In this document: piece after piece, positions 31,091-42,114 of the stretch
Layout: the number at the start of each line of letters is the position of its first letter
How positions within the stretch are numbered: the first letter of the stretch is position 1
From: Kalaharituber pfeilii
Taxonomy: Eukaryota > Ascomycota > Pezizomycetes > Pezizales > Pezizaceae
Assembly: GCA_015179045.1 (NCBI GenBank)
Contig: WHUZ01000061.1
Location: 62,001-126,000 of the forward strand
Length of the DNA: 64,000 nucleotides
Reading direction: 5' to 3'
The notes under the pieces: generated by a model
Database searches by the model: none
Told to the model about the DNA's origin: nothing
What the model saw: only the letters and a program-made list of their open reading frames with translations
Made by a program: the position numbers and the translations under genes

Positions 31091-31354
31091 TATTCTAGTA
31101 TGATGCCATATGTGACCTCAATTTGAAAGAATAAAAGGTGGGCAGAATAAATACACATGAAAACGAATAATAGGTGGTGAAATGAATAACCACGTACGTG
31201 ACCGCAGTCCCTGCAGGTGGATATTTGTCGGGGGTTAAATCCTAAAGCAATTCACCTAAATGGTCTGGACCGGTCTGGATCGTTTGAAACGGCCTGAATA
31301 GCGCCAGCCAATTAGTAACCGGAATTTGGCCTTCGATCATCAAGATCATCCTAC

Positions 31355-31945
31355 TGACTGAACGTCGACCCTGAATTCCGGATTCGCACTTAGAATAAGG
31401 AGGGCTTCGTCACGTAGGAAAAACAAGAAAGAGCTTCTGAAGAAATAAAGAAGATCTATACCGTTGGGTCCGTACCGTTGGGTCCAATAAGTCTGATTGA
31501 TTAAAGAAATGCAGAATCAAACAGGATTATATACATAATGAGCATTGCATGACGTGACTGCAGAACCATGACTAGACAGGCAGGTGTAACATATCAGGCA
31601 GGTGCGGAAGTAACGGAATGCATGGCTTGCAACTAAGCGCTGTGGCGTGAAGTTGGTACTGTGGCGTTATTGCATGATTCAGACACATAATAGCAACGTA
31701 GTGTAGATCATGTGTATGTTAAATGAAAGAACAGAACAGCAACCAATAAACAGACGAAACAGCAGAGGGAACTATCTATTAGTAACAGTAACAGGAAGAA
31801 ACGTATCCATTAGTAACAGTAACAGGAAGAAACGTATCCATTAGTAACAGTAATAGAAAAAACATATCTATTAGTAACAGCAACATACGGGTAGCGGATG
31901 TTGATAGATAGCTCGAACACGGGTGGCGGATGTCATGTTTCGACA
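31355..31945. mobile_element. Solo LTR with 31-bp tandem repeats, 591 bp
   Basis: TGACTGAACG...GTTTCGACA flanked by TSD CCTAC (31350-31354, 31946-31950). Contains four tandem copies of a 31-bp unit (about 31773-31890; ATTAGTAACAGTAACAGG). Orientation and superfamily are not determinable from the LTR alone. Confidence 0.82.
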
Positions 31946-32047
31946 CCTACATCTTCGGAAACTACAACCAATTAGCAGCCGAAGTACTGCCCTGGCAATA
32001 GAGCTGTATTTATAGACCATGTAATATATGTAACGATTCAATTGAGT

Positions 32048-32327
32048 TTTTTTTTTTTTTTTTTTATCATTAATCGCATGCCGCCCTGTGGGCTATGGCG
32101 ATTTTAGTTACATATGCTAGAGAGGGGTAAGTAAAATATATGTAAGGAAATGTCTGAGTTAGGATAGATATAAATTAAAAAGAAAATGTCTGAAATCAAT
32201 CCCGTCCTGCCCGTTCTTCGAATGGATAAGAAATTAAATAGGGAAATGTCTGAAATCAGTCCCGTCCTGCCCATTCAAGTAGTTCCATCAATTTATCTCT
32301 TTCCCCATCCTTCTCTTGTTTGGGGGG
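32048..32327 (-). mobile_element. LINE 3' fragment (family A), 280 bp
   Basis: TSD CGATTCAATTGAGT (32034-32047, 32328-32341). Poly(T), stem-loop ATCGC...GCGAT, 3' UTR and the end of ORF2 (EWAG-like). The ORF2 terminus is partly duplicated in tandem (two AATCNNTCCCGTCCTGCCC blocks). Confidence 0.87.
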
Positions 32328-32501
32328 CGATTCAATTGAGTAATTTCCATTGTGGTACAGCCAGCACGAGGTCATCTTACAACTGTGCTTATATAAATGT
32401 AAGTTGTCATGATAACCTTTGGTCAGTTGCACAGAATATAAGTAGTGGAGGCGTGAAACTGAGAAAGTGTTATTGAGCAGAAATTGACTGCGAAGGGTGG
32501 A

Positions 32502-33578
32502 TTTTTTTTTTTATATCATTAATCGCTTGCCGCCCTATGGGCTATGGCGATGTGTTATATATAAATATAGAACATAACGGATAACAGAATAACAGAAATG
32601 AAAGAATAATAGATAAGTGAACTCTTCATTCTCCGAGCAGCTCCATCAACTTCTTCAGCGGGTCCTCCCCCCCTCCCCTTTGTCCCGCGGTGGTCTCCTG
32701 ACGTGCTCCTCTCCCCCTGGCCATCTCCGTCTCCACACCCTGCACTGTTCTAGCAAATGTCTCGTCGTCTCCTCCTCTTCCCCACACCACCTGCATTCTG
32801 GGCCGTCCCCTTCCCCTACATGCCATCTCCACGCCCGCAGCCCCTTTCCCTCCAGTAGGCCCGCCAATCGTCCTGTCATGTGTCCGAGCCTCTCTAACGG
32901 TTTATATGACAGCTCCAGTCGGTTCCTCTCCCCCGCTCTCTCTCTCCTCCCTCTCTGTCTCAGTCCGGCTTCAGACAAGAATACAAAGCATCCAGAGCTG
33001 CCGAAAGGAACCAAGCCGGACTGAACTACCGCCCACTCCAAAAGGTCGACAAACGCCGGTATCTGGCCACAATGGCAGGGATATTGGGCAATAAGGGACT
33101 GAAGGAATGGAGATTCAGGATTGGAAAGGCCACCTCCCCGGAGTGTAGATGGTGCGGCGAAGCGCCGGAGACCTGGGATCACATAAAGAGTAGCTGCTCG
33201 GCATGGAACAGGAAAACCGCAAGAGGAGCAGACGTGTTAAGACAGTTAGATAAGGACACAAACATGGCGGAAATATTGGAATGGGCGGGGGAGGAATAGG
33301 ACGGTTCAATTTTTCTTTACTCTTTCATTATCGATTTTTCTTTACTCTTTCATTATCATTTTTCCATCATACCACTGTAACTAAACATCGCCATAGCCCA
33401 TAGGGCGGCATGCGATTAATGAAATAAAAAAAAAAAAAAAAAAAAATCAGTCCGGCTTCCGTTACCATTTCCGGCTCGCACTGCAATGCGGTGCCCACAC
33501 TTGCTGCCTCGTCTGCCGCCTCGTTTCCGGGAATGCCCCTGTGAGCCTTCACCCAGAGCACCGCCGTGTCCCGGTCTC
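32502..33578 (-). mobile_element. LINE 3' fragment (family A), outer of a nested pair
   Basis: TSD GCGAAGGGTGGA (32490-32501, 33579-33590). Encodes the end of RNase H (VKAHRGIPGNEAADEAA) and the C-terminal zinc region (CRWCGEEEETTRHLLEQC) on the minus strand. Split by the inner LINE at 32973-33446. Without the inner insertion the fragment is about 590 bp. Confidence 0.9.
32973..33446 (+). mobile_element. LINE 3' fragment (family A), inner of a nested pair
   Basis: Inserted in opposite orientation into the outer LINE with TSD TCAGTCCGGCTTC (32960-32972, 33447-33459). Encodes a C-terminal ORF2 piece (MAGILGNKGLKEWRF, CRWCGEAPETWDHIKSSC, ILEWAGEE stop at 33299), 3' UTR, stem-loop ATCGC...GCGAT and poly(A). 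Confidence 0.92.
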
Positions 33579-33814
33579 GCGAAGGGTGGAAGGAGGATAT
33601 AGTGTACTCTGCTATGGCAGGATGTGTGAATTAGATTCGGAAGCCACCCACGTCTACAGAGATGATCAGAACTAGAACACAGAATACAGAACACAGAACA
33701 CAGTTAAAAGCAGAGAGAATAGTGAACTAAACTCTCTAATGAAATACTTAGCTCCCTCAGCACACATGTTCAAACTGGCGATGATATCAGTATTTACGTG
33801 AACTGGTCTGCCAG

Positions 33815-33948
33815 AATTGGCTTGAATGGCCTGAACGGGTCTGAATGGCCTGAATCAGCCTGCATGTTTCAGGCGGGTCCACGCCATCACAATTTGTTTT
33901 CTCATATAATTACTCGCGCGCCGCCCTGCGCGCTATGGTGAGAAGGCC
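33815..33948. repeat. GGCC-type tract and eroded LINE tail
   Basis: CTGAATGGCCTGAACGGGTC-type units (33815-33890) followed by a family A-like end, ATTACTCGCGCGCCGCCCTG (33918-33948), without poly(T) or TSD. Confidence 0.5.
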
Positions 33949-34062
33949 ATTATAAGAAACGGTTAAGCTTACCCACATAGTAATGATAGATCCTCCCAGA
34001 AGTAGGCGTGTAGGGATATTACTGCGTGGGGCAGCAGCCTGTACGCGAGGCTACGTGAAAGC

Positions 34063-34120
34063 CCTGCCATGGCGAACAGCTACAAGCGGGGTTACGTTAA
34101 AAAAAAAAAAAAAAAAAAAA
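34063..34120 (+). mobile_element. Micro-LINE tail (family B), 58 bp
   Basis: CCTGCCATGGCGAACAGCTA, CAAGCGGGGTTACGTT, poly(A). TSD GGCTACGTGAAAGC (34049-34062, 34121-34134). The target itself resembles an older family B tail. Confidence 0.9.
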
Positions 34121-34236
34121 GGCTACGTGAAAGCAAAAAGCCGTGTAACCTTGGCTGGGACAATGACACTTCATCTCCTACTAGCGAAGACCATAGGTCC
34201 GGTGATCGGTATTTGCGAGGATTGGTATGGAAGTAT

Positions 34237-34288
34237 TTTTTTTTTTTTTTATCATTACTCGCTGGCCGCCCTGTGGGCTATGGCGAGG
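34237..34288 (-). mobile_element. Micro-LINE tail (family A), 52 bp
   Basis: Poly(T), ATCATTACTCGCTGGCCGCC, CTGTGGGCTATGGCGAGG. TSD GGTATGGAAGTAT (34224-34236, 34289-34301). Confidence 0.9.
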
Positions 34289-34301
34289 GGTATGGAAGTA
34301 T

Positions 34302-35546
34302 ATCACATAACCGTTGTCAGCATGGAGATCTAGATCTGTATCACATGTGCACGTCATCTGGATTATGACATAGTTGTTACAAGGGCGGTATATAGACGTA
34401 ATCAGGGTATCGATATGGCTTGGGCAACAATGTCATATGGACTGGGTGCACAGCATAAAGTTAGATATAGAATAAACATCAGGAACACGGTCTACAAGGG
34501 GGACAGGAGGACTCCCAGGCTTTCTAAGACGTTAGCAATTCTGCTTCCCTCAACTCCACTACATAACTTGGTAACGTAACACGGGCCGCTCGGGAACTGC
34601 ATTGTTCCGCTTGGGAACAGGTATGCCATGGCTCATGAAATGGGAGGTGGGCTTCACCTTGACAAAAAAGCTAATGACGTAACCAGTTTGAGATGTAATT
34701 ACCGTTGCTTCCTTTATCCTGTCAGGATCTGTTGCTGTGTCCTCAGCGGATTCGCATACCATTGCAAGGACTGTTTGGACTCACTTCGTCATGACTAGCA
34801 CGCCCCCAAGGAATCAAACAAGTTTTGTCAACTTCAACGGCGCCCACGATAGCAACTCAAGGCCTCAAAAACGTTGCAATATGTCGTCCTATATTTCGAA
34901 TAGCTGTTCAACGACTGGCACATAAAATGTTATCTAGCAAATCGGTCCGGTTCTATTAAGAACTGGGGTGTGTCTCTGGAAAGGACTGGATTGCTGACAG
35001 CATGGGAACTGCCATGGAAATTATGTATCACCAGAGATGGAACTGGTTACCGAGCCAGTCATGTTAAACAGTGGATAGCACATCCGAACCAAGAACCCCA
35101 GTACGCTGCTCTTCACACACAAGGCGTGAAATGATTGAACTTCATTTGAGATTGAAACATCGATACGTGTCACAAGTGACAGCATGAACGGTTGTTTAAG
35201 GTGTGCCGGTTCTCAAGCCCGCATCAAATTTTCCGGGGCCCCGAGTGCACCCACTCCGTATGGGTACGTACGGTAGGCACAAGGAGTAATATAAACCAAA
35301 CTTCGATTGAAGCATAGTTTCGGAAACCAATTAACCGCGCTTTGCTGCTCCACCAGTTGTCATGCTGACATTGGCGTATCACCAAAAGAGGGCCTATAGG
35401 AAAGGTCCCCGCCAGCAGCTCGGGAAGCGTACCCGGCGCCAGAATACGAGGCTGCTGGCAGTGTATTGAAGGACCATGCATCGCCGTGCACGCTTATGAG
35501 ACAGAAAAACGGTGGAGCATTTGCTATGCTTCTGGGTAGTCCGTGG
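34302..35546. other. No recognisable gene
   Basis: Ordinary base composition, only short frames (largest 85 codons, minus strand 35224-35481). I see no domain or splice-consistent gene; the last part probably contains the promoter of the small secreted protein gene. Confidence 0.5.
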
Positions 35547-35553
35547 TATAAAT
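35547..35553 (+). promoter_or_regulatory. TATA box candidate
   Basis: TATAAAT about 240 bp upstream of the chosen start codon of the secreted-protein gene. Position is plausible for a fungal promoter; no further elements identified. Confidence 0.4.
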
Positions 35554-35792
35554 ACCAGGCCAACAACCACTTTGAAAGTGCCTTTTCATCCTCGCCCGCC
35601 ATCATTTAAACAAACCCGAGTTGCCTCAGTATCTCCGAATTCTAGACCTCACTTCATTGACGGACCTCCAGGATCTCGATTTGGTTTTATTTTGGCTTGA
35701 TTTTGTTCCTGTATCTAGATCTCCCTCTTTCCCTTCTTCCCGATGCAAAATTCTCAATGAGGTTTAACCACGTAGGCTTTGATAGGTACACT

Positions 35793-36137
35793 ATGCACTT
35801 CAGCAACCTCTTCGCCACCGTTCTCACCACTGTCTCCCTCGCATCGGCCTGGGAATTTACGGGCTGGTACGACCAGCACTACTCCGGACCGCTCGTTATC
35901 TATCGCAGCGGCAACGGCTTTACCAACAACCTCTGTGTGGATATCATCCAGAACGACAACCAGATGTCCAGCTTCAAATGGTACCGCGGAAGCAACATCT
36001 TTTGCAGCTTCAAGCTGTTTGATAACTATAAATGTGAAGGAGAGGTACTTGCGTCCTCCACCGGGAACTGGAATGTTCCTGCCATTTCGGCCAAGAATAA
36101 TGATAGGGCGAGTAGCTTATGGGTTGACTGCCTCTGA
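35793..36137 (+). CDS. Small secreted protein, possible beta/gamma-crystallin-like fold
   Basis: 114 residues from the ATG at 35793; an upstream in-frame ATG at 35757 would add 12 residues before the signal. MHFSNLFATVLTTVSLASA is a typical signal peptide, with cleavage expected near ASA|WEF. The mature part of about 95 residues has four cysteines (LCVD, IFCSF, YKCEG, WVDCL), suggesting two disulfides. The second half (LFDNYKCEGEV...GNWN...NNDRASSLWVDC) resembles a Greek-key motif of beta/gamma-crystallins, in which NDRxSSLxV is characteristic. That is pattern resemblance only. Such small secreted cysteine-bearing proteins in TE-rich regions are often lineage-specific. Single exon, intact. 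Confidence 0.7.
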   Translation: MHFSNLFATVLTTVSLASAWEFTGWYDQHYSGPLVIYRSGNGFTNNLCVDIIQNDNQMSSFKWYRGSNIFCSFKLFDNYKCEGEVLASSTGNWNVPAISAKNNDRASSLWVDCL

Positions 36138-36515
36138 GCGTTTTTGGCGTAAGTACCAGAATTGAACAGGTCAATTAGTGGCTCAGGGAAATGGGATGGG
36201 AAAGGATACGGCAAACAATTTGTTCAGGTTTTAGTGTCGCACAGGATGCAAATGCTCGCATTGGTGGTGGGAGTGGGTATCAGGGTTTTCATTGTCATGA
36301 GTTCATATATATGTTAAAGATATAGTATCATCACTTTCTTTGGGGCTTTGCCTACAGATGGAATGACTGTCGATTGGACAACTATGGATATTTGAACAAT
36401 TGGGGACACTAAGAATCAAAAAAAAAGGTCAATAAATATCCCTGACATGTTATAGAAATCCATGCCGAAACCCACTCTCTGTATGCTGGTATGTAGTAGA
36501 AGCGGACCGCCTGTT
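36138..36515. other. 3' flank of the secreted-protein gene
   Basis: No ORF or repeat boundary recognised. Confidence 0.4.
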
Positions 36516-36521
36516 CCAACT

Positions 36522-36597
36522 TTTTTTGAAGATCATTACTCGCATACCGTCCTATGGGCTAGCGCGAGGGACATGACAATCGGGATCTACATACCTA
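36522..36597 (-). mobile_element. Eroded LINE tail (family A)
   Basis: Short T run, GATCATTACTCGCATACCGT, CCTATGGGCTAGCGCGAGGG and some 3' UTR. Candidate 6-bp TSD CCAACT (36516-36521, 36598-36603). Confidence 0.55.
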
Positions 36598-36623
36598 CCA
36601 ACTGCTAGTTCGAGGTGTCAGTT

Positions 36624-36673
36624 CGCCCTGCCAGCTGCAAACGGGGTAACGTGATCTTAAAAAAAAAGAAAAA
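36624..36673 (+). mobile_element. Micro-LINE tail (family B), 50 bp
   Basis: CGCCCTGCCAGCTGCAAACG, GGGTAACGTGATCTT and an A-rich tail. TSD GAGGTGTCAGTT / GAGGTATCAGTT (36612-36623, 36674-36685), one mismatch. Confidence 0.8.
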
Positions 36674-36689
36674 GAGGTATCAGTTAATA

Positions 36690-37332
36690 CAGCCACTGGT
36701 CAAAAGACTTGGTGAAAGGGATATGAGCACCAAGCGGCGACAATGTCTATTTGAACAAAAATTGAGATTTGTCCACGAGAAGTGACCTAATTAACCTACA
36801 ACTTGAACTGATGATAGTGTAAGCAGTATGGTTTATGCTACTGTACAGGACATACTTATACATAAAATCGCAAACTTCAAAGAACGCCAAGATTGCCAAA
36901 TTCCCATGCAAAATTGTTATTTTAGGGTCAAATATCGGTGTCTGGAAATAAATAGCTCTACACAGAACCTGCAACACAATATAAAAAATATCAAAAATAT
37001 GAAATAAGATGGACTCAATATGTATTGTCATAGCAAAATTTACTAGCCCCAAAAATATTCTCCTTGTATGGAACTACACTATTATGCAGAGAGAATTTAG
37101 GTAAGAAATGCTAGAATTTGTTCCTGATTTATTGGTCCATATAATTGACTACTACTATTCTCATGATTGCTGCATGTGATATGCAAGACTATAGACACGG
37201 TGCTATCAATCGCAGGTACAACTTCTGTAATTGAGCTGTGGATCATGGAGATATGAGCATTTGAAGTTGCGCAAGCAAGCATTTTGAGGTGCCAAGAAAA
37301 GTGGCGTCACCAAGACTTTTGACCAGTGACTG
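36690..37332. mobile_element. Mariner-type non-autonomous element, copy 1 (643 bp)
   Basis: TIRs CAGCCACTGGTCAAAAGACT (left) and the inverse of CAGTCACTGGTCAAAAGTCT (right), with TA on both sides (36688-36689, 37333-37334). Inverted relative to copy 2 at 52090-53712, from which it differs by lacking an internal block of about 200 bp and the LINE insertion. No transposase ORF. Confidence 0.87.
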
Positions 37333-37356
37333 TACTTGGAGTTGTTTGCGAGCAGC

Positions 37357-37359
<3 letters not shown>

Positions 37360-37394
<35 letters not shown>

Positions 37395-37742
37395 ACATAA
37401 CCCCGCTTGTAGCACGTGGCCATGGCAGGGTCCCTGGGCACGCCCTTATAGCCCGGAGACAGGCTAAAATAAATTTCTACGTACATGGCCCCATCGCGCC
37501 GTCGCCCCCGCTCTCCTAACTTCTAGAACTTGACCCCCCGCTCTCCTAACTTCTAGAACTTGACCCCGCGCTCTCCTGACTTCTAGAACTTGACCCCGGC
37601 GAAGAAATTCTCTTAAATGTCATATTCCTCTGCCTTTCTCTTCCAATCCTTTCCCATGTCGCTCCACCTCTCAAAGCCTTCTGGGCGGTTCTCCTGGCTT
37701 CTGCATCGGAAAGCGCGATGCTCCCCCGTTTGCACCCCCCCA
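37360..37742 (-). mobile_element. LINE 3' fragment (family B), 383 bp
   Basis: TSD TTGCGAGCAGCATA (37346-37359, 37743-37756). Poly(T), AACATAACCCCGCTTGTAGC, the same 3' UTR (CCCGGAGACAGGC) as the ORF1-only elements, and a minus-strand frame (37546-37755) ending a basic region. Includes three tandem 28-bp units (CTCTCCTAACTTCTAGAACT). Confidence 0.87.
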
Positions 37743-37900
37743 TTGCGAGCAGCATAGTTAGTTCTTGGCTTGTTTATGAGTCTCGTAGCACGTGCTGGCT
37801 TAGTCCTTCCTAATGTAAGAGATACTTACCTAATGTGCAGTGGCCGTAAGAAGCCTTGGGGATTAGGCAATATTGGGGTAAGTGTATCATGCAAGCCAAA

Positions 37901-37926
37901 TCACCAAGACTTTTGACGGGTCACTG
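37901..37926. repeat. Orphan mariner-type TIR
   Basis: TCACCAAGACTTTTGAC...TCACTG followed by TA matches the right TIR of the element at 36690-37332. No matching left end in the 560 bp upstream, so it is a remnant or a nested deletion product. Confidence 0.6.
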
Positions 37927-38655
37927 TACCTACCGCAAACTGCATGACAAACGACGTTCGCGGGTGGCCTGAATATTGCCACTGCAGAGGAGCACTAACA
38001 CAGCGCTTTCAGTCTTATTTTGTCTCATTTGATCGCATTCTCTCTGCTCTGCTTTCCTCACTCCTAAACTTGGCTTTCTTTCAGTAGCACATTTCCCGCG
38101 ATATAATTTTCGTTCTTCTAGTCGTGATCGATCGCTTGCACCAAGGACTCCCCGTCTCTCCTCTTCTCCCGAAAAAAAATCCCCAACGGCAACAACACAA
38201 CCAAGTCACAACCAACCTTTTAGAAAAAATAGAAATAAAAAGGCGTCATCTCCTTATTATTATTATTATTTTGCTTGCGGCGCTTCCGAACCAGTTCATT
38301 TTAACCCTGCCGTACGAGTTAAAGCAAAGCTAATTGGTATTATTGATCCCGCTTGTTTTCCCGACACCTAGGCTCCTCTATATTGTCCGGCAAGGGAGTA
38401 TCGGCAGTTAAGGTATCAAGTTCAGCTGGATTCACTTTCCCGGCGTCATCGCAAGATCGACAGCGAGTGAATGGCTTACACCCTCCATCCTCCCATCCCA
38501 CATCCCTTGCTCCATGAGATGTTGCCCTCGTAAGGCCAAAGCTGACCTCCACCCGCGCAACTGCACGGAAGCCTAGCATCACTATCGAAGCGCAATACCG
38601 TCCACTTCCAACGTCCCCGCTTTCCCGATTACCCCTCCGCCAACAGAATCACAAC

Positions 38656-41005
38656 ATGTCCGCCACTCCCCCGCCGAACTTCGATAGTTATAAAACCTGG
38701 ATCCTCTCCCACGTGGACACGTTAGCCTACAACGGGAATGGTTTCTTTGTTGGCTCCAAGCAATTCAAAAAGCAGCTTATTGCATTGAAAAATGGGCAGG
38801 CAAAGGACAACTTGGCGATTAGGCAGGCGGTCAATTTCATGGTAGCGTACGTATTCAATGCATATACACAGGCATCCGCGAGTTGGGTCAGGGGAGCATC
38901 CTGCCGCTAACGGGTTTGCATGGGAACGTTGGGAGATATCCATATAGTCAGAACATGATAAATGTCAAGTCGAACGCGAAGGCGAATTCAAGGGCGTCGG
39001 CGGGTGCGGTGCCGAACACGAGGGCGGATTCAAGGGCTGCCCCGCCTCCGGCACCGCAGCCGCCGACGCCACGGCCCGAGCCAGTCAACGTGCCGCCCAT
39101 CCCACGGCACCCCGGCCCAAGTGGCGGTACGACCACCATCCCGCCGTCAGTGCCGCCCATCCCACGGCACCCCGGCCCAAGTAGCGGTACGACCACCATC
39201 CCGCCGTCAGTGCCGTTACCGACACGGGCAGCAACTGCGGCGACAAACCATTCCAACACCTCGAGGGCCGTTCCCGGGAGTGCCGCCAGGCATGTCTTTC
39301 CCCCCAACCCCAGTGCCGCTAAGCCTAGCACATTGCCCGTGGAGCTCGCACACATTCCCTCAACCCTCCCCCCGCTCTCCGATCAACTCTCCCTGCTTCG
39401 CCTGGACGACCCCGATGACATCTACGATTGCGATGACGAAGTTTCACGCCTCAGATTCACCAATGATGACATACGCTCCGCAATCTTCTTCTCGCCGCAG
39501 ATTCTCACCGGGGCAGATAGCTCACGTCACGCAAAGCTGTTACCGCAATACGGCCTAATGGGGAGGGTGCTATTGTGGAGGCAAAAGGAACAGCAGAAAG
39601 GGAAAGGGAATGACGGAACTGAGGACACGAGGGTGTTTCTGAACACTAATGTGCCAGCCTCGTTCTTTATATGCGGGGTCCAGGGCGGGGGCAAGTCTCA
39701 CACTCTCGCTAGCTTGCTAGAAAACTACCTTATTCCCACTCCACAGTTGGGAGTCCTCCGGCGTCCCCTCTCCGCTCTGGTCCTGCACTTTGGCGAGTAC
39801 TCTTCCAAACACGCCTTCCGCCCCTGTGAAGCCGCGTACCTTTCCGTGCCCTCCCTCCCCCCAATTCCTTTCCTTCCTCCTCTGCCATCGTACCCCACCC
39901 CACTGTCACTGTTCTAGTGCCGCCCTCTAACTATAAGAACCTCGCTTACTCCTACTCCCAGATCCCCCATGTGACCGTACACCCCCTCAAAATCCGCTCT
40001 CGCTCACTCACCATTACCAGCATGCTTACCCTCATGGCCATCGACCAATCGCAGTCCCAACCCCTCTACATGGCGCAGGTGACCAAGATCCTCCGCGACA
40101 TGGCCACTGATGGCGCCGATGAGTTCAATTACTCTCTTTTCAAACACCATCTCTCAAACCTTAATCTCAATCACGATCAGAAAATGATGTTGAGCCAGAG
40201 GCTTGATGTGCTGGAGTCGTTCCTGGAGGTTAATGACGAGGGCGCGGAGGTACCCTTCTCTGGGGAAGAGGGAACTCTAACAATTGTGGACCTGTCGTGT
40301 CCCTTCGTGGACGCGGGGTCTGCATGCGTGTTGTTCAATATATGCATTGGGCAGTTCCTTGCGCAGTCCAGTCCTGGGGTCGGGAAGGTCATTGCGGTAG
40401 ACGAGGCTCACAAAGTAGGTTCTCTCCATCTGTTACAAAATTGTGCCCAGGCTGGCTATTACTTTCCTCGGTCTAGGTGCTAACAGAGACATTTTTAGTA
40501 CCTAAGCTCGGACTCGGGACCCTCCACCATGCTAACCTCCACCCTCCTCTCTATTATCCGCCAACAACGCCATCTCGCTACCCGCATCATAATCGCCACT
40601 CAGGAACCCACTATCTCCCCTCGGCTGATGGACCTAGCGTCCGTGACGTTCATACACCGCTTCACCAGCCCGGACTGGTTCAACACCCTGCGTAAACACT
40701 TGTCAATCGCCAACAAGGAAGGGGAAGAGGCTACCCAGTTGTTTAGGAGGATTCAGGGGTTGAGAGTGGGAGAAGCGTTGGTGTTTGCACCTTCGGCAAT
40801 ATTGGTTGATGAGAGAGCAGCAGTGGACACCTTTGATCTGGAGGCCTTTGATGTGAGTGGGACGTGGGATGCTAATGGTGGGTCCGAAAGAGGGAACGAG
40901 AAACTTGGAACGCAGTTGAAGAGAATGAGAGAGGAGTTTTTTAAGGTTAAGGTCAGGAGCAGGGTCACTCAGGATGGAGGGAAGTCGATTTTCGTTTTTT
41001 CCTAA
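38656..41005 (+). pseudogene. P-loop ATPase (HerA/DUF87-like fungal family), probably frameshifted
   Basis: Coding pieces: 38656 to about 38870, about 38871-39900 and about 39890-40414 (frame changes between them), then 40499-41005. The last junction is a clear 84-nt intron, 40415-40498 (GTAGGT donor, GCTAAC branch, TTTTTAG acceptor) joining VDEAHK to YLSSDSGPSTM. Walker A is CGVQGGGKSHT (near 39675-39705) and Walker B VIAVDEAH. The C-terminus IRQQRHLATRIIIATQEPTI and FIHRFTSPDWF resembles an uncharacterised fungal P-loop family. The second fragment is long and proline-rich. Around 38870 (before GIRELGQGSILPL) and around 39880 (before PTVTVLVPPSNYKNL) frames change without a good intron. An in-phase GTGAAG...TTCTAG intron at 39826-39917 is an alternative for the latter. 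Either two indels or unusual splicing. Confidence 0.65.
40415..40498 (+). other. Intron of the P-loop ATPase gene
   Basis: GTAGGT...GTGCTAACAGAGAC...TTTTTAG, phase 0, restores the frame between DEAHK and YLSSDSG. Confidence 0.85.
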
Positions 41006-41095
41006 GAACCTGAACGAATCACAACTGAGAAACAAGAAATTTGGGCTCATGTGTCTCCCTTTTCATTTGCATCACTAGCCCTTGATTCGGAGCAT

Positions 41096-41110
41096 TTTTT
41101 TTTTATATCA
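41096..41110 (-). mobile_element. Smallest micro-LINE, 15 bp
   Basis: Only TTTTTTTTTATATCA, inserted between TGATTCGGAGCAT (41083-41095) and TGATTCGGACCAT (41111-41123; one mismatch). Just six bases of LINE 3' end plus the tail. Confidence 0.7.
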
Positions 41111-41790
41111 TGATTCGGACCATTAGAATCACAGAAGGCATAAAGCATTTTCAATTTTTAGATGTTGTCTGTCCGTTTTTATACACCAAAGTCCTGTATT
41201 TCGTTAGATGTGTATGTTCTGAGGCTACTCAATCTGTCTAGAAACTCTGTCGTAAGAGACGTCTCTTAAATGCGAGCTTGCATAGAACTTGGCTTTATCT
41301 AAAGTTCTGAGCAGTGATTATGAGCAGCGTCATACACCGTAATCGCATCTCTACGGCTCACCTTGGTTGGAAGGATGAAGCGACAACACAAAGTTTTTCC
41401 TTGAAGGGTCACTTACGCCCCGTGATGCACTGCCAGCTGGATGCCATGCGCTGCATGCAATGAATGCCCTTGTGTAGTGAAAAGTCGCTACGTGGCCAGT
41501 ATCTCACTACTAGTGCTTTATGCTATGTTTATAAGAGTGCCATCACCCCGTTAAACCACAACAGGGCTAAATTGCGTCCTCTCCCAGCGGGCGTTAGACA
41601 ACATTCCCTGACTTCTCGCTAATCTCCCCTGACTTCTCGCTAATCTCCCCTGAACTTGAAGTAGATCCAGCAGTGGTTTAATGACACGTCCCGAGAGTAC
41701 AAGGCCACCTAAATCCCCATCTCCCCCTAGGCCCTCAGCAAAAGGCAGGCACTCACTTTACTAAGAACTACTAGCTTCCATATTTCATCC
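41111..41790. other. No recognisable gene
   Basis: Downstream flank of the ATPase gene; only short frames. A short direct repeat TGACTTCTCGCTAATCTCCC occurs twice at about 41610-41650. Confidence 0.5.
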
Positions 41791-42114
41791 TAGTGAGCGG
41801 CACGAGCCGAGCCAGCTCGAGCTGGCTCGAGCTCAAACGAGCCAAGATCATGCTTGTGTTTTTCTTGACAGCTCGCTAAAATGCTTAGCCAGTGCAAGGT
41901 TTCATAAACTGTAAATACCTAATATAGTAATAATTAGAGACTTGGAGCTCATTCTGACCTACCAACAACTTCGAAATGCACAATTTAGCTGATAGTAGTG
42001 AGAAAGATGAAAATTTAGCTTAGTTTAGTTTAGTTTGTCAATATTATGTATATAATCAATCCAGGCTCGAGCTCACCCTCCAGCTCGGCTCGAGCTAGCT
42101 CGTGCCGCTCACTA
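41791..42114. mobile_element. hAT-type MITE, copy 3 (324 bp)
   Basis: TIRs TAGTGAGCGGCACGAGCC and inverse, slightly longer at both ends by CTCGAG-rich units. Flanks TTTCATCC (left) and AAATTCATCC (right, offset by a few bases) may be a degraded TSD. Confidence 0.87.

Noticed and set aside
38847..38871. GTACGT...ACACAG as an intron in the ATPase gene
   Set aside because: Only 25 nt long and its removal does not put GIRELGQGS in frame.
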